Source of the DNA: Bacillota bacterium
GTDB lineage: Bacteria; Bacillota; Clostridia; Christensenellales; CAG-138
Direction of reading: 5' to 3'
Assembly (NCBI GenBank): GCA_023455425.1
Contig: JAEYCM010000013.1
Location: forward strand, 1 to 64,000
DNA length: 64,000 nucleotides
Program-made: the position numbers and the translations under genes
Shown here: in pieces, positions 41,139 through 50,171 of the stretch
How positions within the stretch are numbered: the stretch's first letter is position 1
Layout of the letters: every line of letters begins with the position of its first letter
Notes under the pieces: generated by a model
Seen by the model: only the letters and a program-made list of their open reading frames with translations
The model's database searches: none
What the model was told of the DNA's origin: nothing

Positions 41139-42203
41139 ATGAAGCACATCAAGCTGTCTATCGCATTGCTGCTGGTGCTGAGCATGTCCCTTGCCGCATT
41201 CGGCTGCGCCGCACCGGCGGCAGAAACCCCTGCGGCTCCCGAAGCCCCCGCGGCAACCGAAGCCCCGGCTGCACCCGCTCCCGAGGCCCCTGCCGCCGAA
41301 GAAACCATCAAGGTTGCAGGCGTTGTGTTCCAGGATGACCAGTTCATGAACATGCTCACCAAGGGCTATGTCGATGCCGCTGCGGCAGCGGGCGTAGAAT
41401 GCCTCACCGCCAACACCAGCAACGACCAGGCCAAGGAAGTGGAACTGATCAACACCTACGTTGGCCAGGGCGTCAAGGGTATCGCCATTGCGCCGTTGAG
41501 CTCCGATGCTTCCATCGCAGCGCTGCGCGACGCCAACGCCCAGGGCGTGCAGATCGCCATCACCAACCTCAACCTCGAAGGCGCAGACTTTATCGCGGGC
41601 GGCTATTGCTCCGACGACTTCACCAACTGCAAGCTCGTCGGCACGGAAGCGGCCAAAGCCATCAAGGAAAAGTTCGGCGACACCGAAATCAAGCTTGCCG
41701 TCGTACAGTTCAAGTCCCTGCTGGTTGACCAGTCCACCGCGCGCGTCAACGGTTACCTCGCGGGCCTCGATGAAGCCGGCGTGAAGTATACAATCGTTGC
41801 CGATCAGGACGCCTGGATGCAGGACACCGCACTTGAAACCGCGGGCGGCATCCTCACAGCCAACCCTGACCTCAACGTCATCATCACCGTGAACGACGGC
41901 GGCACCATCGGTTCCACCATGGCCGTTGCAAACGCGGGCCTCGCCGATAAGGTTCTGGTGTTCGGCCATGACGGAAGCGACCAGATCTCCAGCATGATCC
42001 TCGACACCGCAAGCCCCCTGTATGCCGTTGTCACCCAGGATCCCTACGGCCAGGGCTTCAACGCGATGACCGCGCTCATCAAGGCCATCAAGGGCGAAGA
42101 CATCTCCGAGACCAAGGGCAAGGTACAGTTTGTACCCGGTACCGTGCTCTCCAAGGGCGATCTCGAAGGCGTCAACAAGTGGCGCGCCGACAACGGCCTG
42201 TAA
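41139..42203 (+). CDS. Sugar ABC transporter substrate-binding lipoprotein (RbsB type)
   Basis: Periplasmic-binding-protein-like (type I fold) lipoprotein of 354 residues. The leader ends at lipobox LAAFGC, and a proline/alanine/glutamate-rich linker runs to about residue 48. The mature part begins TIKVAGVVFQDDQFMNML, with later blocks VKGIAIAPLSSDA, NPDLNVIITVNDGGTIGSTM and VFGHDGSDQ, the ribose/xylose/galactose-binding signature. It captures a monosaccharide at the membrane surface. GGAGGAG precedes the ATG. A terminator-like hairpin at 42224 probably raises its expression over the downstream ATPase and permease. Confidence 0.93.
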   Translation: MKHIKLSIALLLVLSMSLAAFGCAAPAAETPAAPEAPAATEAPAAPAPEAPAAEETIKVAGVVFQDDQFMNMLTKGYVDAAAAAGVECLTANTSNDQAKEVELINTYVGQGVKGIAIAPLSSDASIAALRDANAQGVQIAITNLNLEGADFIAGGYCSDDFTNCKLVGTEAAKAIKEKFGDTEIKLAVVQFKSLLVDQSTARVNGYLAGLDEAGVKYTIVADQDAWMQDTALETAGGILTANPDLNVIITVNDGGTIGSTMAVANAGLADKVLVFGHDGSDQISSMILDTASPLYAVVTQDPYGQGFNAMTALIKAIKGEDISETKGKVQFVPGTVLSKGDLEGVNKWRADNGL

Positions 42204-42223
42204 GCCAAATTAATCAAAACCAG

Positions 42224-42260
42224 CCGCCGGTATGGCCTTGCGCCGTACCGGCGGGATTTT
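42224..42260 (+). terminator. Attenuating terminator after the sugar-binding protein
   Basis: Stem CCGCCGGTA/TACCGGCGG (42224-42232 and 42246-42254) with a T run. Located inside the operon, it likely sets a higher level of binding protein. Confidence 0.65.
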
Positions 42261-42610
42261 AGCGGTAGGCGCATGATGCGCCATCTTCCAAATTCCCGGC
42301 ATGCCCGGAGCGCCGCGCAGGAAAACAGTGCGTGGAGGGAGAATACTATATTGCCGCACTACGGAACCGTTTCAGCATGCGCTAGCTGCATACTGAAAGG
42401 AGCTTTCGCCTGCGGCGAAGTCCCATGGTTCTAAAATCGCGTCACCGGCGCGATTTTTACCCTTGTCAGCGACAGTTCGCAAACCTGATCTTTCGGCGTA
42501 TCCTCTAAAGGACGCACTGAACCCGCCGTCTCACGAAGCGCCCGGAATGCGCTATGAAACGGCCCTCTATCATATGTTACGTTATCTTATCTTTGGAAGG
42601 CGGATCAAAC
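42261..42610 (+). other. Hairpin-rich gap between binding protein and ATPase
   Basis: No gene. Includes the palindrome GGCGCATGATGCGCC (42268-42282), TTTCAGCATGC/GCTGCATACTGAAA (about 42371-42400), TTCGC-CTGCG-GCGAA (about 42406-42420) and a second terminator-like stem AAAATCGCG/CGCGATTTT (42433-42441 and 42449-42457) with further Ts. Confidence 0.5.
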
Positions 42611-44098
42611 ATGGCCGTACTTAAAACGAAGAGCCTCATAAAAGAATATCCCGGATGTGTGGCGCTCAACGACGTTTCCGTACAGTTTGACAGCGGAAAG
42701 GTACATGCGCTTTTGGGAAAGAACGGCTCGGGCAAATCCACTTTGGTCAAATGTTTTGCGGGCGTCGTCACCCCCACCTCCGGGGAAATGTTCCTGGATG
42801 AAACCAAGCTGCATTTTAACAGCCCGTCCGAAGCGTATGCAAAAGGCCTCGCCGTTGTGTACCAGGAAATGAGCCTGGTGCCCGGGCTTACCGTAACGGA
42901 AAACATTTTCTTAGGCCGCATGCCGAAAAAAAACGGCGTTATCGACTGGCGGACGGCCCACCGCATGGCGGCGGACATGCTCAAGCGCATGAAGGTGGAC
43001 ATCGACCCGAAGGAGCGCGTTTCAAGGCTGAGCATGTGGCAGTGCCAGGTGGTGGAAATTACCAAGGCCATGAGCTACAACCCCAAGGTGCTCATGCTTG
43101 ACGAACCCACCTCGGCGCTTGCGACGCATGAGGTTTCCTCCCTGTTTGAGGCCATACGCGAACTCAAAAAGCAGGACGTTATCATCATCTATATTTCACA
43201 CAAGCTGCACGAAATCCCCAAAATCGCCGATACCGTGACGGTGCTGCGCGACGGCCTGCTGATCGGCACCGCCAACATCAGCGAGATCGACGACCGCGGA
43301 ATCCTCCATATGATGTTCGGCGACGTCACCATCAAGCAGCGGCCTGCAGACCTAACGATACAGGATGAAACGGTGCTGGAAGTCAAAAACCTGACCCGTA
43401 CGGGCAAGTTTGAGGACGTTTCTTTTGTGCTCAAAAAAGGCGAGGTGCTGGGCATTGCGGGCATGCTCGGTTCCGGCAGGACGGAACTATTGAAGAGTAT
43501 ATTCGGCGCGGACCCGTACACCTCCGGTGAAATCATCGTAAAAGGCAAAAAAGTGCCGCGCAGAGTCTCCCCCATCTCCATGAAAAAGGCGGGGCTGGGC
43601 CTGACGCCCGAAGACCGCAAGGCGGAAGGGCTGGTGCTCATCCACTCCATCAACGACAACCTGTGCTACGCAAGTATGGATCGGTTGTCAAACGGCTGGG
43701 TGGAAAGCAGGAAAAAGCGCCTTAACGCCGCGGCCACACAGATACGGGACCTTCAGATCAAGGTGCCGGACGCGAAAAATTCCGCAAATTCGCTTTCAGG
43801 CGGCAACCAGCAAAAGGTCGTCGTAGGAAACTGGCTTAACACGCAGCCGGAAATCATGATGTACGACGAACCCTCGCGCGGGATTGACGTCTCCGCAAAG
43901 CAGCAGATATTTGAAATCATGTGGGAGCAGTCAAGAAAAGGCGTTTCCACCATATTCGTTTCCTCGGAGCTCGAAGAGCTATTGGAAGTCTGCCACAGGA
44001 TACTCATCATGCGCGGCGGGCGCATCACCGGCGAAGTCACCCCGGACGAAATCAACATTGAAAGCTTATATGCCATGAGCATGGAGGTAGCGGAGTAA
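42611..44098 (+). CDS. Sugar ABC transporter ATP-binding protein (RbsA/MglA type)
   Basis: Double ATPase of 495 residues (CUT2). First domain: Walker A LGKNGSGKSTLV, signature replaced by LSMWQCQVVEI, Walker B VLMLDEPTSAL. Second domain: MLGSGRTELLKSIFG (a reduced P-loop), LTPEDRKAEG, signature LSGGNQQKVVV and MYDEPSRGIDV. It energises import through the permease encoded next. The ATG at 42611 has GGAAGGCGG upstream; an earlier ATG at 42554 is in the same frame but in the hairpin-rich gap. The stop overlaps the permease ATG by one base (TAATG). Confidence 0.95.
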   Translation: MAVLKTKSLIKEYPGCVALNDVSVQFDSGKVHALLGKNGSGKSTLVKCFAGVVTPTSGEMFLDETKLHFNSPSEAYAKGLAVVYQEMSLVPGLTVTENIFLGRMPKKNGVIDWRTAHRMAADMLKRMKVDIDPKERVSRLSMWQCQVVEITKAMSYNPKVLMLDEPTSALATHEVSSLFEAIRELKKQDVIIIYISHKLHEIPKIADTVTVLRDGLLIGTANISEIDDRGILHMMFGDVTIKQRPADLTIQDETVLEVKNLTRTGKFEDVSFVLKKGEVLGIAGMLGSGRTELLKSIFGADPYTSGEIIVKGKKVPRRVSPISMKKAGLGLTPEDRKAEGLVLIHSINDNLCYASMDRLSNGWVESRKKRLNAAATQIRDLQIKVPDAKNSANSLSGGNQQKVVVGNWLNTQPEIMMYDEPSRGIDVSAKQQIFEIMWEQSRKGVSTIFVSSELEELLEVCHRILIMRGGRITGEVTPDEINIESLYAMSMEVAE

Positions 44099-45084
44099 TG
44101 CTGCAAAACAAAAAAGCAAGAAACTTTCTTCTGGACCACATCATTGAAGTATTGCTTGTGATCCTGGTGGTGGGTATGTGGCTTGCAAGCCCGTCCTTCA
44201 TGACCTTAGGCAACTGGATGAACATATTGCGCAACGTCTCGCTTAAGGGCGTTATCGCGTTCGGCATGACGATGGTCATTATCGCCGGTATGATCGACCT
44301 TTCCATCGGCTCCACCGTGGCGCTTGCGGGCGTTATCGTGGCGCGGTTCTGCCGCGATCTTCCCGCCTCCACTGGCATGAGCGTGGATGTGGCTGCGATA
44401 TTGGGCATCCTGTGCGCGTTTGCGGCGGCTGTTGTCGTAGGCATCGTTCACGCCATTGCGGAGCACAGGTTCAGAATGCCCGCATTCATCGTGACTTTGG
44501 CCACGCAGAACCTTCTCTATGGTCTGGCGGGCATCCTGTGCGAAGGCTTCCCCATCGCAAACCAGTATCCCGCGTGGTTCGTCTACCTTGGCACCGGCAA
44601 AATCGGCGGCGTGCAGGGCTTCCCCATCCCCTCTGTCATTTTGCTGCTTGTATTTGCCGCGATTTTCTTTATTATGAATTACACAACCACCGGGCGTTCT
44701 ATCTACGCCGTGGGCGGCAACCCGGAATCGGCCCGGCTTTCCGGCATCAACGTGTTCAAGACAAAGGCGGTGGCGTTCATCACCGTACAGCTCATGTGCG
44801 TGCTGGGCGGCTTCATGAACAGCGCGCAGGTGCTCTCGGGCTCCTTCAGCTTCGGGCGCGGCTGGGAAGTTGACGTGATCTCCGCGGTCGTCATCGGCGG
44901 CACAAGCATGCTGGGCGGTATCGGCAAAGCGTGGGGCACACTCATCGGCATCATATTCCTGGGCGTCATCATCAACGGCATGACGATACTCAACATCAGC
45001 GTCTACACCCAGTATGTCATCCGCGGTATCCTTATGGCGTTCGCGGTGCTCATCGCGACCTATCAGGCCAAATCCAAGGCATAG
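44098..45084 (+). CDS. Sugar ABC transporter permease (RbsC type)
   Basis: CUT2 permease of 328 residues with eight to ten membrane segments. Blocks: GMTMVIIAGMIDLSIGSTVAL, the family GIDLSVGS box, YAVGGNPESARLSGINV (the cytoplasmic coupling loop) and GTSMLGGIGKAWGTLIG. It forms a homodimeric channel with the ATPase encoded upstream (1-base overlap). The substrate is a pentose or hexose; see neighbouring genes for the lyxose/mannose suggestion. Confidence 0.95.
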   Translation: MLQNKKARNFLLDHIIEVLLVILVVGMWLASPSFMTLGNWMNILRNVSLKGVIAFGMTMVIIAGMIDLSIGSTVALAGVIVARFCRDLPASTGMSVDVAAILGILCAFAAAVVVGIVHAIAEHRFRMPAFIVTLATQNLLYGLAGILCEGFPIANQYPAWFVYLGTGKIGGVQGFPIPSVILLLVFAAIFFIMNYTTTGRSIYAVGGNPESARLSGINVFKTKAVAFITVQLMCVLGGFMNSAQVLSGSFSFGRGWEVDVISAVVIGGTSMLGGIGKAWGTLIGIIFLGVIINGMTILNISVYTQYVIRGILMAFAVLIATYQAKSKA

Positions 45085-45130
45085 CCCGCAATCAAGCGGC
45101 AACATTACATTGTAAAAGGGAGCAAGTGAT

Positions 45131-45814
45131 ATGAAACGGTCCGAAATCAACGCAATCCTTCGCGATACGCTCAAGTTTTTCAAAGAGCAAAACGTACACC
45201 TTCCCACCTTCTGCAGATGGACTCCGGAAGACTGGGCGAATATGGGCCACGAAGCGGATGAAATCCGCGATAATATGCTCGGCTGGGACATCACCGATTA
45301 CGGCGAGGGCAATTTTTACAAACTGGGCCTGCTTTTAGTTACCACGCGCAACGGCAACCAGAAGAACCCTCAGAAATATCCCAAGCCCTATGCGGAAAAG
45401 TATTTGGTTGTAGGCGAAAACCAAGTCACGCCCATGCACTACCATTGGAGCAAGATGGAGGATATCATCAACCGCGGCGGCGGCAACCTCATTATCAAGC
45501 TTTACAACTCCACCGAGGACGATCAGCTTGCCGATACGGATGTGACGGTAAGCGTGGACGGCGTGAGGTATACCTACCCCGCAGGCTATGAGTTGAAGCT
45601 GCTACCGGGCCAGGGCATCACGCTCACGCAGGGTCTTTTCCACCGCTTCTGGGGAGAACCCGGCCACGGCACCGTGCTGGTGGTGGAAGTCTCCATGTGC
45701 AACGACGATACGCACGACAACAATTTCTACGATAAGGCGGGCCGCTTCCCGGAAATCGAGGAGGACGAAGCGCCGCTGCACTTGCTGTGCAATGAGTATC
45801 CCCCTGCAAGATAA
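45131..45814 (+). CDS. D-lyxose/D-mannose isomerase-like cupin
   Basis: Cupin-fold sugar isomerase of 227 residues, similar to D-lyxose isomerase (YdaE/EcD-LI). The Mn-binding site is visible as PMHYHWSKMEDIINRGGG (two His and Glu), with a further His in GLFHRFWGEP. The family interconverts D-lyxose and D-xylulose and D-mannose and D-fructose. With the PfkB kinase 25 bp downstream, the ketose would be phosphorylated (inference). GGGAGC site before the ATG. Substrate assigned by family and context only. Confidence 0.85.
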   Translation: MKRSEINAILRDTLKFFKEQNVHLPTFCRWTPEDWANMGHEADEIRDNMLGWDITDYGEGNFYKLGLLLVTTRNGNQKNPQKYPKPYAEKYLVVGENQVTPMHYHWSKMEDIINRGGGNLIIKLYNSTEDDQLADTDVTVSVDGVRYTYPAGYELKLLPGQGITLTQGLFHRFWGEPGHGTVLVVEVSMCNDDTHDNNFYDKAGRFPEIEEDEAPLHLLCNEYPPAR

Positions 45815-45839
45815 CGCGGCTGCAATAAGGATGAATAAG

Positions 45840-46841
45840 ATGAAAAAAGGAATCTGCGTTGCGGGGAATATGATTGTCGACCACATCTATCCCATCGACA
45901 GCTATCCCAAGGCGGGCGAGCTTGCGGTGGTATTGGAAGGCATCTCCAAGAGCACCGGCGGCGCATTGTGCAATGTGATATTCGATCTTGCGAGGCTGGA
46001 CCCCAAGCTTCCTCTGACCGCGCTTGGCATGGTGGGTGACGACGCGGATGGCGAACTGATCCGTTCCCTGCTGCAGAAGTTTCCCAACATCGACCATTCG
46101 CGCATCCAGAAACAGGGCAAGACGTCCTTCACCATCGTTGTGAACGATATGCGCTCCAAGCAGCGCACGTTCTTTACCTATTACGGCGCAAGCGCGCTGT
46201 TTGACGAAAGCCGCATCGATTGGGATAACCTTGACTGCGACCTCTTGCACATCGGCTACATCATGCTGCTGGGCGCTCTGGATCAGGAAGACGCGGAATA
46301 CGGCACCAAGATGGCCCGGCTCTTGCACAGCGCAAAGCAGCGCGGCATCAAGACGTCCATCGATATCGTCAGCGAATCGAGCGACCGGCCGCAGAAGCTG
46401 GTGCCGCCCGCATTGAAGTACACGGATTACTGCATCATCAACGAGCTCGAGGCGGGCGCTGCGACGGGCATACCGCTTCGCACCGAGGATGGATGTTTGC
46501 TGCGGGAAAACCTGAAACCTGCGCTTACTAAGCTCAAGGAAATGGGCGTTTCCACCTGGGCGGTCATCCACTGCCCCGAAGGCGGCTATGGGCTTGACGA
46601 AGCCAACGCCTATGTGGAGGTGGACGGCCTGCGCCTGCCGGAAGGCTATATCAAGGGCACTGTCGGCGCGGGGGACGCGTTCTGCTCCGGGGTGCTGTAC
46701 GGCGCGTACCAGGGTTATCCGCTCCGCGAGGCGATCGAGCTTGGTACGGCGGCAGCGGCCTGTTCATTAAGCAAAGCCGACTCCACCAGCGGGTTAAGGC
46801 CCGTGGAGGAAGCCACGGCGCTGTATCGAAGGTTGCGGTAA
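45840..46841 (+). CDS. PfkB-family sugar kinase
   Basis: Ribokinase/PfkB-type kinase of 333 residues. It begins GICVAGNMIVDHIYPID with the substrate GG segment STGGALCNVIFDLARL, and ends with the ATP/anion-hole motif GTVGAGDAFCSGVLYGAY, where the Asp is the catalytic base. It phosphorylates a ketose or other sugar in the cytoplasm. ATG 45840 lies 9 bases after AAGG; ATG 45831 is an alternative. Last gene of the importer operon; a strong hairpin follows. Confidence 0.93.
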   Translation: MKKGICVAGNMIVDHIYPIDSYPKAGELAVVLEGISKSTGGALCNVIFDLARLDPKLPLTALGMVGDDADGELIRSLLQKFPNIDHSRIQKQGKTSFTIVVNDMRSKQRTFFTYYGASALFDESRIDWDNLDCDLLHIGYIMLLGALDQEDAEYGTKMARLLHSAKQRGIKTSIDIVSESSDRPQKLVPPALKYTDYCIINELEAGAATGIPLRTEDGCLLRENLKPALTKLKEMGVSTWAVIHCPEGGYGLDEANAYVEVDGLRLPEGYIKGTVGAGDAFCSGVLYGAYQGYPLREAIELGTAAAACSLSKADSTSGLRPVEEATALYRRLR

Positions 46842-46892
46842 CATACCATAAACAAGCGCCCGGCAAAAGGGTCACTTCACAGGAAACGAAAA

Positions 46893-46928
46893 CAGGGACG
46901 CCGGAACCACTTGGTTCCGGCGTCCCTG
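46893..46928 (-). terminator. Intrinsic terminator, convergent genes
   Basis: Perfect 16-bp stem CAGGGACGCCGGAACC and complement around ACTT. A TTTT run lies on the minus-strand side, so it mainly ends the serine hydrolase transcript, and it can end the PfkB transcript too. Confidence 0.85.
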
Positions 46929-46944
46929 CTGCATATACTGCTCA

Positions 46945-48408
46945 TTATCGGGACATGGCATTATAATGGCGAGTGTACACAAAGCATGTAATAGATGCAG
47001 TTAATAGCACCAGTGAAGCTATAACTGTAACAATGCTATATGTTTGCCAAACAAGCACCGTTGGCCAATCGTATCCGGAGAGCATTGGGAAAGCCCAGCA
47101 CATCATGCATATGACAACAGTAACCACCAGCCAAACAACGGTTATGAACATTCCTTTTTTTGTGATTGATTGCCGTTCATTCATTTTCTTTCTGCGTAAT
47201 CCTACAACAAAGAAAATGGCAGCCAACAGGCAGATAACAATTGTGGCAGACGAAAGAACGATATCCAAAAGCTGCATGCCACTTATTTTATACGACTGCA
47301 CAAGATTGCCGTCTAGTATATCCTTCACGCTTTTTACCAGACCGATATTGGTACTAGCGCCATTTGTCAGCAGGCAGAAGGCTGTTCGTTCACTTGGCAG
47401 CATTGTTACTTGGGTTGAAAAATTTGGATTACCGCCCGAATGCTCAATCATTGTTTTATCGGCATTTACCATCCACCCTGCCGCATAATACATTTCGTTG
47501 ACATCCGGAACAGATATGTTTCCGATATGTGATTTTTGAATAACCGCTTTAAATACTTCAGGTATATCCTGTACAACACCCATCTGTATGTTCATCCAAC
47601 GAGCCATATCCTTTGTACAGGAGATGATATATCCCGCGGGTTTGTTCCCGGCATAATCCGGCGCATGATATGGGCTTGTTATGAAAAAAGAAGAGCGGTA
47701 GCCCTGTGCCAATTGCCCGGTCGCTTGGGCGGTTTCTTTATAAACGTAAGTATGATATAAGCCCAAGGGCTTAAATACCTGCTCCATCATAAAGTTTTCA
47801 TAGCTTTGATCCGAAACAGCTTCAATAACCAAGCCTAATACATCATAATTGATCGTTCCATACTCGTATTGCTTACCGGGAGGAAACGCCAGCTCGGCAT
47901 CGATGAGAGTTTCAACGGTTTTTTGCAACATATCCGGCGTACTGCCTTGCGGGATTCTTTGAGCATGCTTCTGATTTGTCAAGCCGCTGGTATGGTGCAG
48001 AAAGTGATTAAGCGTGAGGCCCTGCATATCAACAGGCATCCCTTTATACGCCATCGTAAGCCAAGGCAAATATTTCTGAACAGGGTCGGTCATCGACAGC
48101 AGTCCCTGCTCCTCTAGCAATAAAATGCCGGCACCGGTAAAGGCCTTACTAACCGAAGCCAACTCGTATAAAGAGTTTTCACTCGCAGACAATCTTTTCT
48201 CACGGTCTGCGTAGCCAGAGGAAAAGTAATGCGTTTCATCCCCGTCGACTATAGAAATTGACATGCCCGGCACACCCGATATACGGCAAGCATCATCCAG
48301 CAATGCTTGTATTGCTACAGATTGTGCGTCCGATAACGCATAAACCGGTGTTGCGAATCCGGTGAATAGTATAAGCGATACGATCATGGTAACGATGATC
48401 TTTTTCAT
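46945..48408 (-). CDS. Membrane-anchored serine hydrolase (class C beta-lactamase fold)
   Basis: Secreted penicillin-binding-protein-like hydrolase of 487 residues. Signal peptide MKKIIVTMIVSLILFTGFA with cleavage near YALS. The catalytic SxxK is in LASVSKAFTGAG; the second motif, usually YxN, reads YGTINYDVLG; the third is HSGGNP. Three C-terminal membrane helices (about 385-400, 415-440 and 455-480) anchor the domain outside the cell. Family members are esterases, D-aminopeptidases or peptidases rather than true beta-lactamases. The ATG at 48408 has GGAGG 5 bases upstream. It is 11 bp after the exporter genes and probably co-transcribed. Composition is AT-richer than neighbours. Confidence 0.88.
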   Translation of the reverse strand: MKKIIVTMIVSLILFTGFATPVYALSDAQSVAIQALLDDACRISGVPGMSISIVDGDETHYFSSGYADREKRLSASENSLYELASVSKAFTGAGILLLEEQGLLSMTDPVQKYLPWLTMAYKGMPVDMQGLTLNHFLHHTSGLTNQKHAQRIPQGSTPDMLQKTVETLIDAELAFPPGKQYEYGTINYDVLGLVIEAVSDQSYENFMMEQVFKPLGLYHTYVYKETAQATGQLAQGYRSSFFITSPYHAPDYAGNKPAGYIISCTKDMARWMNIQMGVVQDIPEVFKAVIQKSHIGNISVPDVNEMYYAAGWMVNADKTMIEHSGGNPNFSTQVTMLPSERTAFCLLTNGASTNIGLVKSVKDILDGNLVQSYKISGMQLLDIVLSSATIVICLLAAIFFVVGLRRKKMNERQSITKKGMFITVVWLVVTVVICMMCWAFPMLSGYDWPTVLVWQTYSIVTVIASLVLLTASITCFVYTRHYNAMSR

Positions 48409-48419
48409 TAAGGCCTCCA

Positions 48420-50171
48420 CTATTTTGCGAACTGGCTATTGTAGAGCCGGTAATAAAATCCCTCTTTTCTGAGCAGCTCCTCATGGCTGCCCATCTCCAC
48501 GATCTTACCCTGGTCCATGGCCAATATGACGTCTGCCCCCCGGATGGTGGAAAGCCGGTGCGCAATGACAAAGCTGGTGCGCCCCTGCATCAGCGCCAAA
48601 AACGCGCGCTGGATGCGCTGCTCGGTACGGGTATCGACAGAGCTTGTGGCTTCGTCCAATATCAGCATGGGCGGATCGGAAAGCATGGCGCGCGCAATGG
48701 TCAATAGCTGCTTCTGCCCTTCCGAAATGTTGCCGCCATCTTCTGCGATGACGGTATCGTACCCCTGCGGGAGGCGTCTGATAAAGCCGTGCGCGTGGGC
48801 GGCGCGGGCGGCCTGCTCCACCTCCTCCGCCGTGGCGTCCGGCCTACCGTAGGCGATGTTTTCCCGCACAGTGCCGGAAAACAGCCAACTGTCCTGCAGC
48901 ACCATACCGAAGGAGCACCGCAGGCTATCCCGCGCGATGTCCCGGATATCGACGCCGTCGAGCAATATTGCGCCGGAATCGATCTCATAAAACCGCATCA
49001 GCAGATTGACGATGGTGGTTTTTCCGGCGCCCGTAGGCCCAACAATGGCCACCGTCTGGCCGGGAGCGACGCGCAGAGAAAAATGCTCAATCAAAGGAGA
49101 GTCTTTTTGATAGGAGAAGCTTACATCAGCGAATTCCACATTGCCGCGCGCCTGGATATCCCGCCTTGCTTCGGGCGCATCCGGCTGCTGGGGTGGCGTA
49201 TCAAGTAGCGCAAACGCGCGTTCGAGCGAGGCCGCGGCGCTTTGGAGCTGGGTCGTGATGCCCGTAATTTCGTTGATTGGGCGGGAAAACTGCACCGCAT
49301 ATGTTAAAAAGCTTGCGATCGCTCCCACGGAAAGGCCGCCGGTTACGGCCAGCAGCGCGCCGATCACGCCCACGCACACATATACCGTGTGGTTAATGAG
49401 CCGCGTGGAAGGGTTTGCAAGCGAAGAATAGAACTGGGAAAGCTGCCCCACTTTGTAGAGCCTGGCGTTGATCTCTGAAAACTGCTCCTGCGAAGCTTCT
49501 TCCCTGCCAAACGCCCGGATCACGCGCCCGCCGCTGACCATTTCTTCCACGAAGCCATTCAATTCGCCCAATGTGCGGCTTTGCTCGCGGAACATGCGGG
49601 TGGAGCTTTGCACAATTTTGCCCGCCACCAAAATGGAAAGCGGCGTCAGCACGGCCACCACCGCCGTAATGGGCGCGGAAAGCGAAAGCATAAACCCAAG
49701 CGTCCCCAATAACGTCACCACGCCCGCAAACAGCTGGGTAATCGCCTGGGCAAGGCCGTCCGCCACGGCGTCGAGATCATTGGTAAAGCGGCTGATGGTA
49801 TCCCCGTGGGCGGGGTTGTCAAAATACCTGAGCGGGAGTATGGAAAGGCGCAAAAAGCCGTCCTTTCGAATATCTGCGGCGGTGCGCGCCGCAATGGCGG
49901 CGGAAAACGCCTGCATAAACCACTGTGCAACGCTGCTGACGACATAGAGCGCGGCCATAACGGCGAGGATGCGTAAAATCGGCGCAAACTCCACCTGACC
50001 GAGACCTATGATATAGTCTATGGCCCGGCCCATTAAAAGCGGGCCGGTCAGGGCGAGCACGCTGCCCACAAACGCGGTCAGCACAGCGAAAAATAACAGC
50101 AGCCGATATTTTTTTACATAACCGTACAGGCGCATGAGGAGCGCTTTGCTGAGGGCAGGCGTTTTCTTCAT
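48420..50171 (-). CDS. Heterodimeric ABC exporter subunit with intact Walker B
   Basis: Fused membrane/ATPase subunit of 583 residues. Six transmembrane helices (about 20-310), then the ATPase: Walker A VGPTGAGKTTIVN, signature NISEGQKQL (variant of LSGGQ), Walker B LILDEATSSVD with catalytic Glu, and the H-loop VIAHRLS. The start ATG 50171 overlaps the stop of its partner (ATGA). Together they match heterodimeric exporters such as TM287/288, where this half supplies the active Walker site. They may export a peptide, lipid or drug. The serine hydrolase follows 11 bp downstream. Confidence 0.92.
   Translation of the reverse strand: MKKTPALSKALLMRLYGYVKKYRLLLFFAVLTAFVGSVLALTGPLLMGRAIDYIIGLGQVEFAPILRILAVMAALYVVSSVAQWFMQAFSAAIAARTAADIRKDGFLRLSILPLRYFDNPAHGDTISRFTNDLDAVADGLAQAITQLFAGVVTLLGTLGFMLSLSAPITAVVAVLTPLSILVAGKIVQSSTRMFREQSRTLGELNGFVEEMVSGGRVIRAFGREEASQEQFSEINARLYKVGQLSQFYSSLANPSTRLINHTVYVCVGVIGALLAVTGGLSVGAIASFLTYAVQFSRPINEITGITTQLQSAAASLERAFALLDTPPQQPDAPEARRDIQARGNVEFADVSFSYQKDSPLIEHFSLRVAPGQTVAIVGPTGAGKTTIVNLLMRFYEIDSGAILLDGVDIRDIARDSLRCSFGMVLQDSWLFSGTVRENIAYGRPDATAEEVEQAARAAHAHGFIRRLPQGYDTVIAEDGGNISEGQKQLLTIARAMLSDPPMLILDEATSSVDTRTEQRIQRAFLALMQGRTSFVIAHRLSTIRGADVILAMDQGKIVEMGSHEELLRKEGFYYRLYNSQFAK

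Noticed and set aside
44206..45294. Minus-strand open frame of 362 codons opposite the sugar permease.
   Set aside because: Low-complexity His/Asp/Ala content, no family signal; the opposite strand encodes RbsC-type permease.
46945..48408. True beta-lactamase (antibiotic resistance) call for the serine hydrolase.
   Set aside because: The YxN motif is altered and C-terminal membrane helices are present, features of FmtA/esterase-like proteins rather than AmpC.
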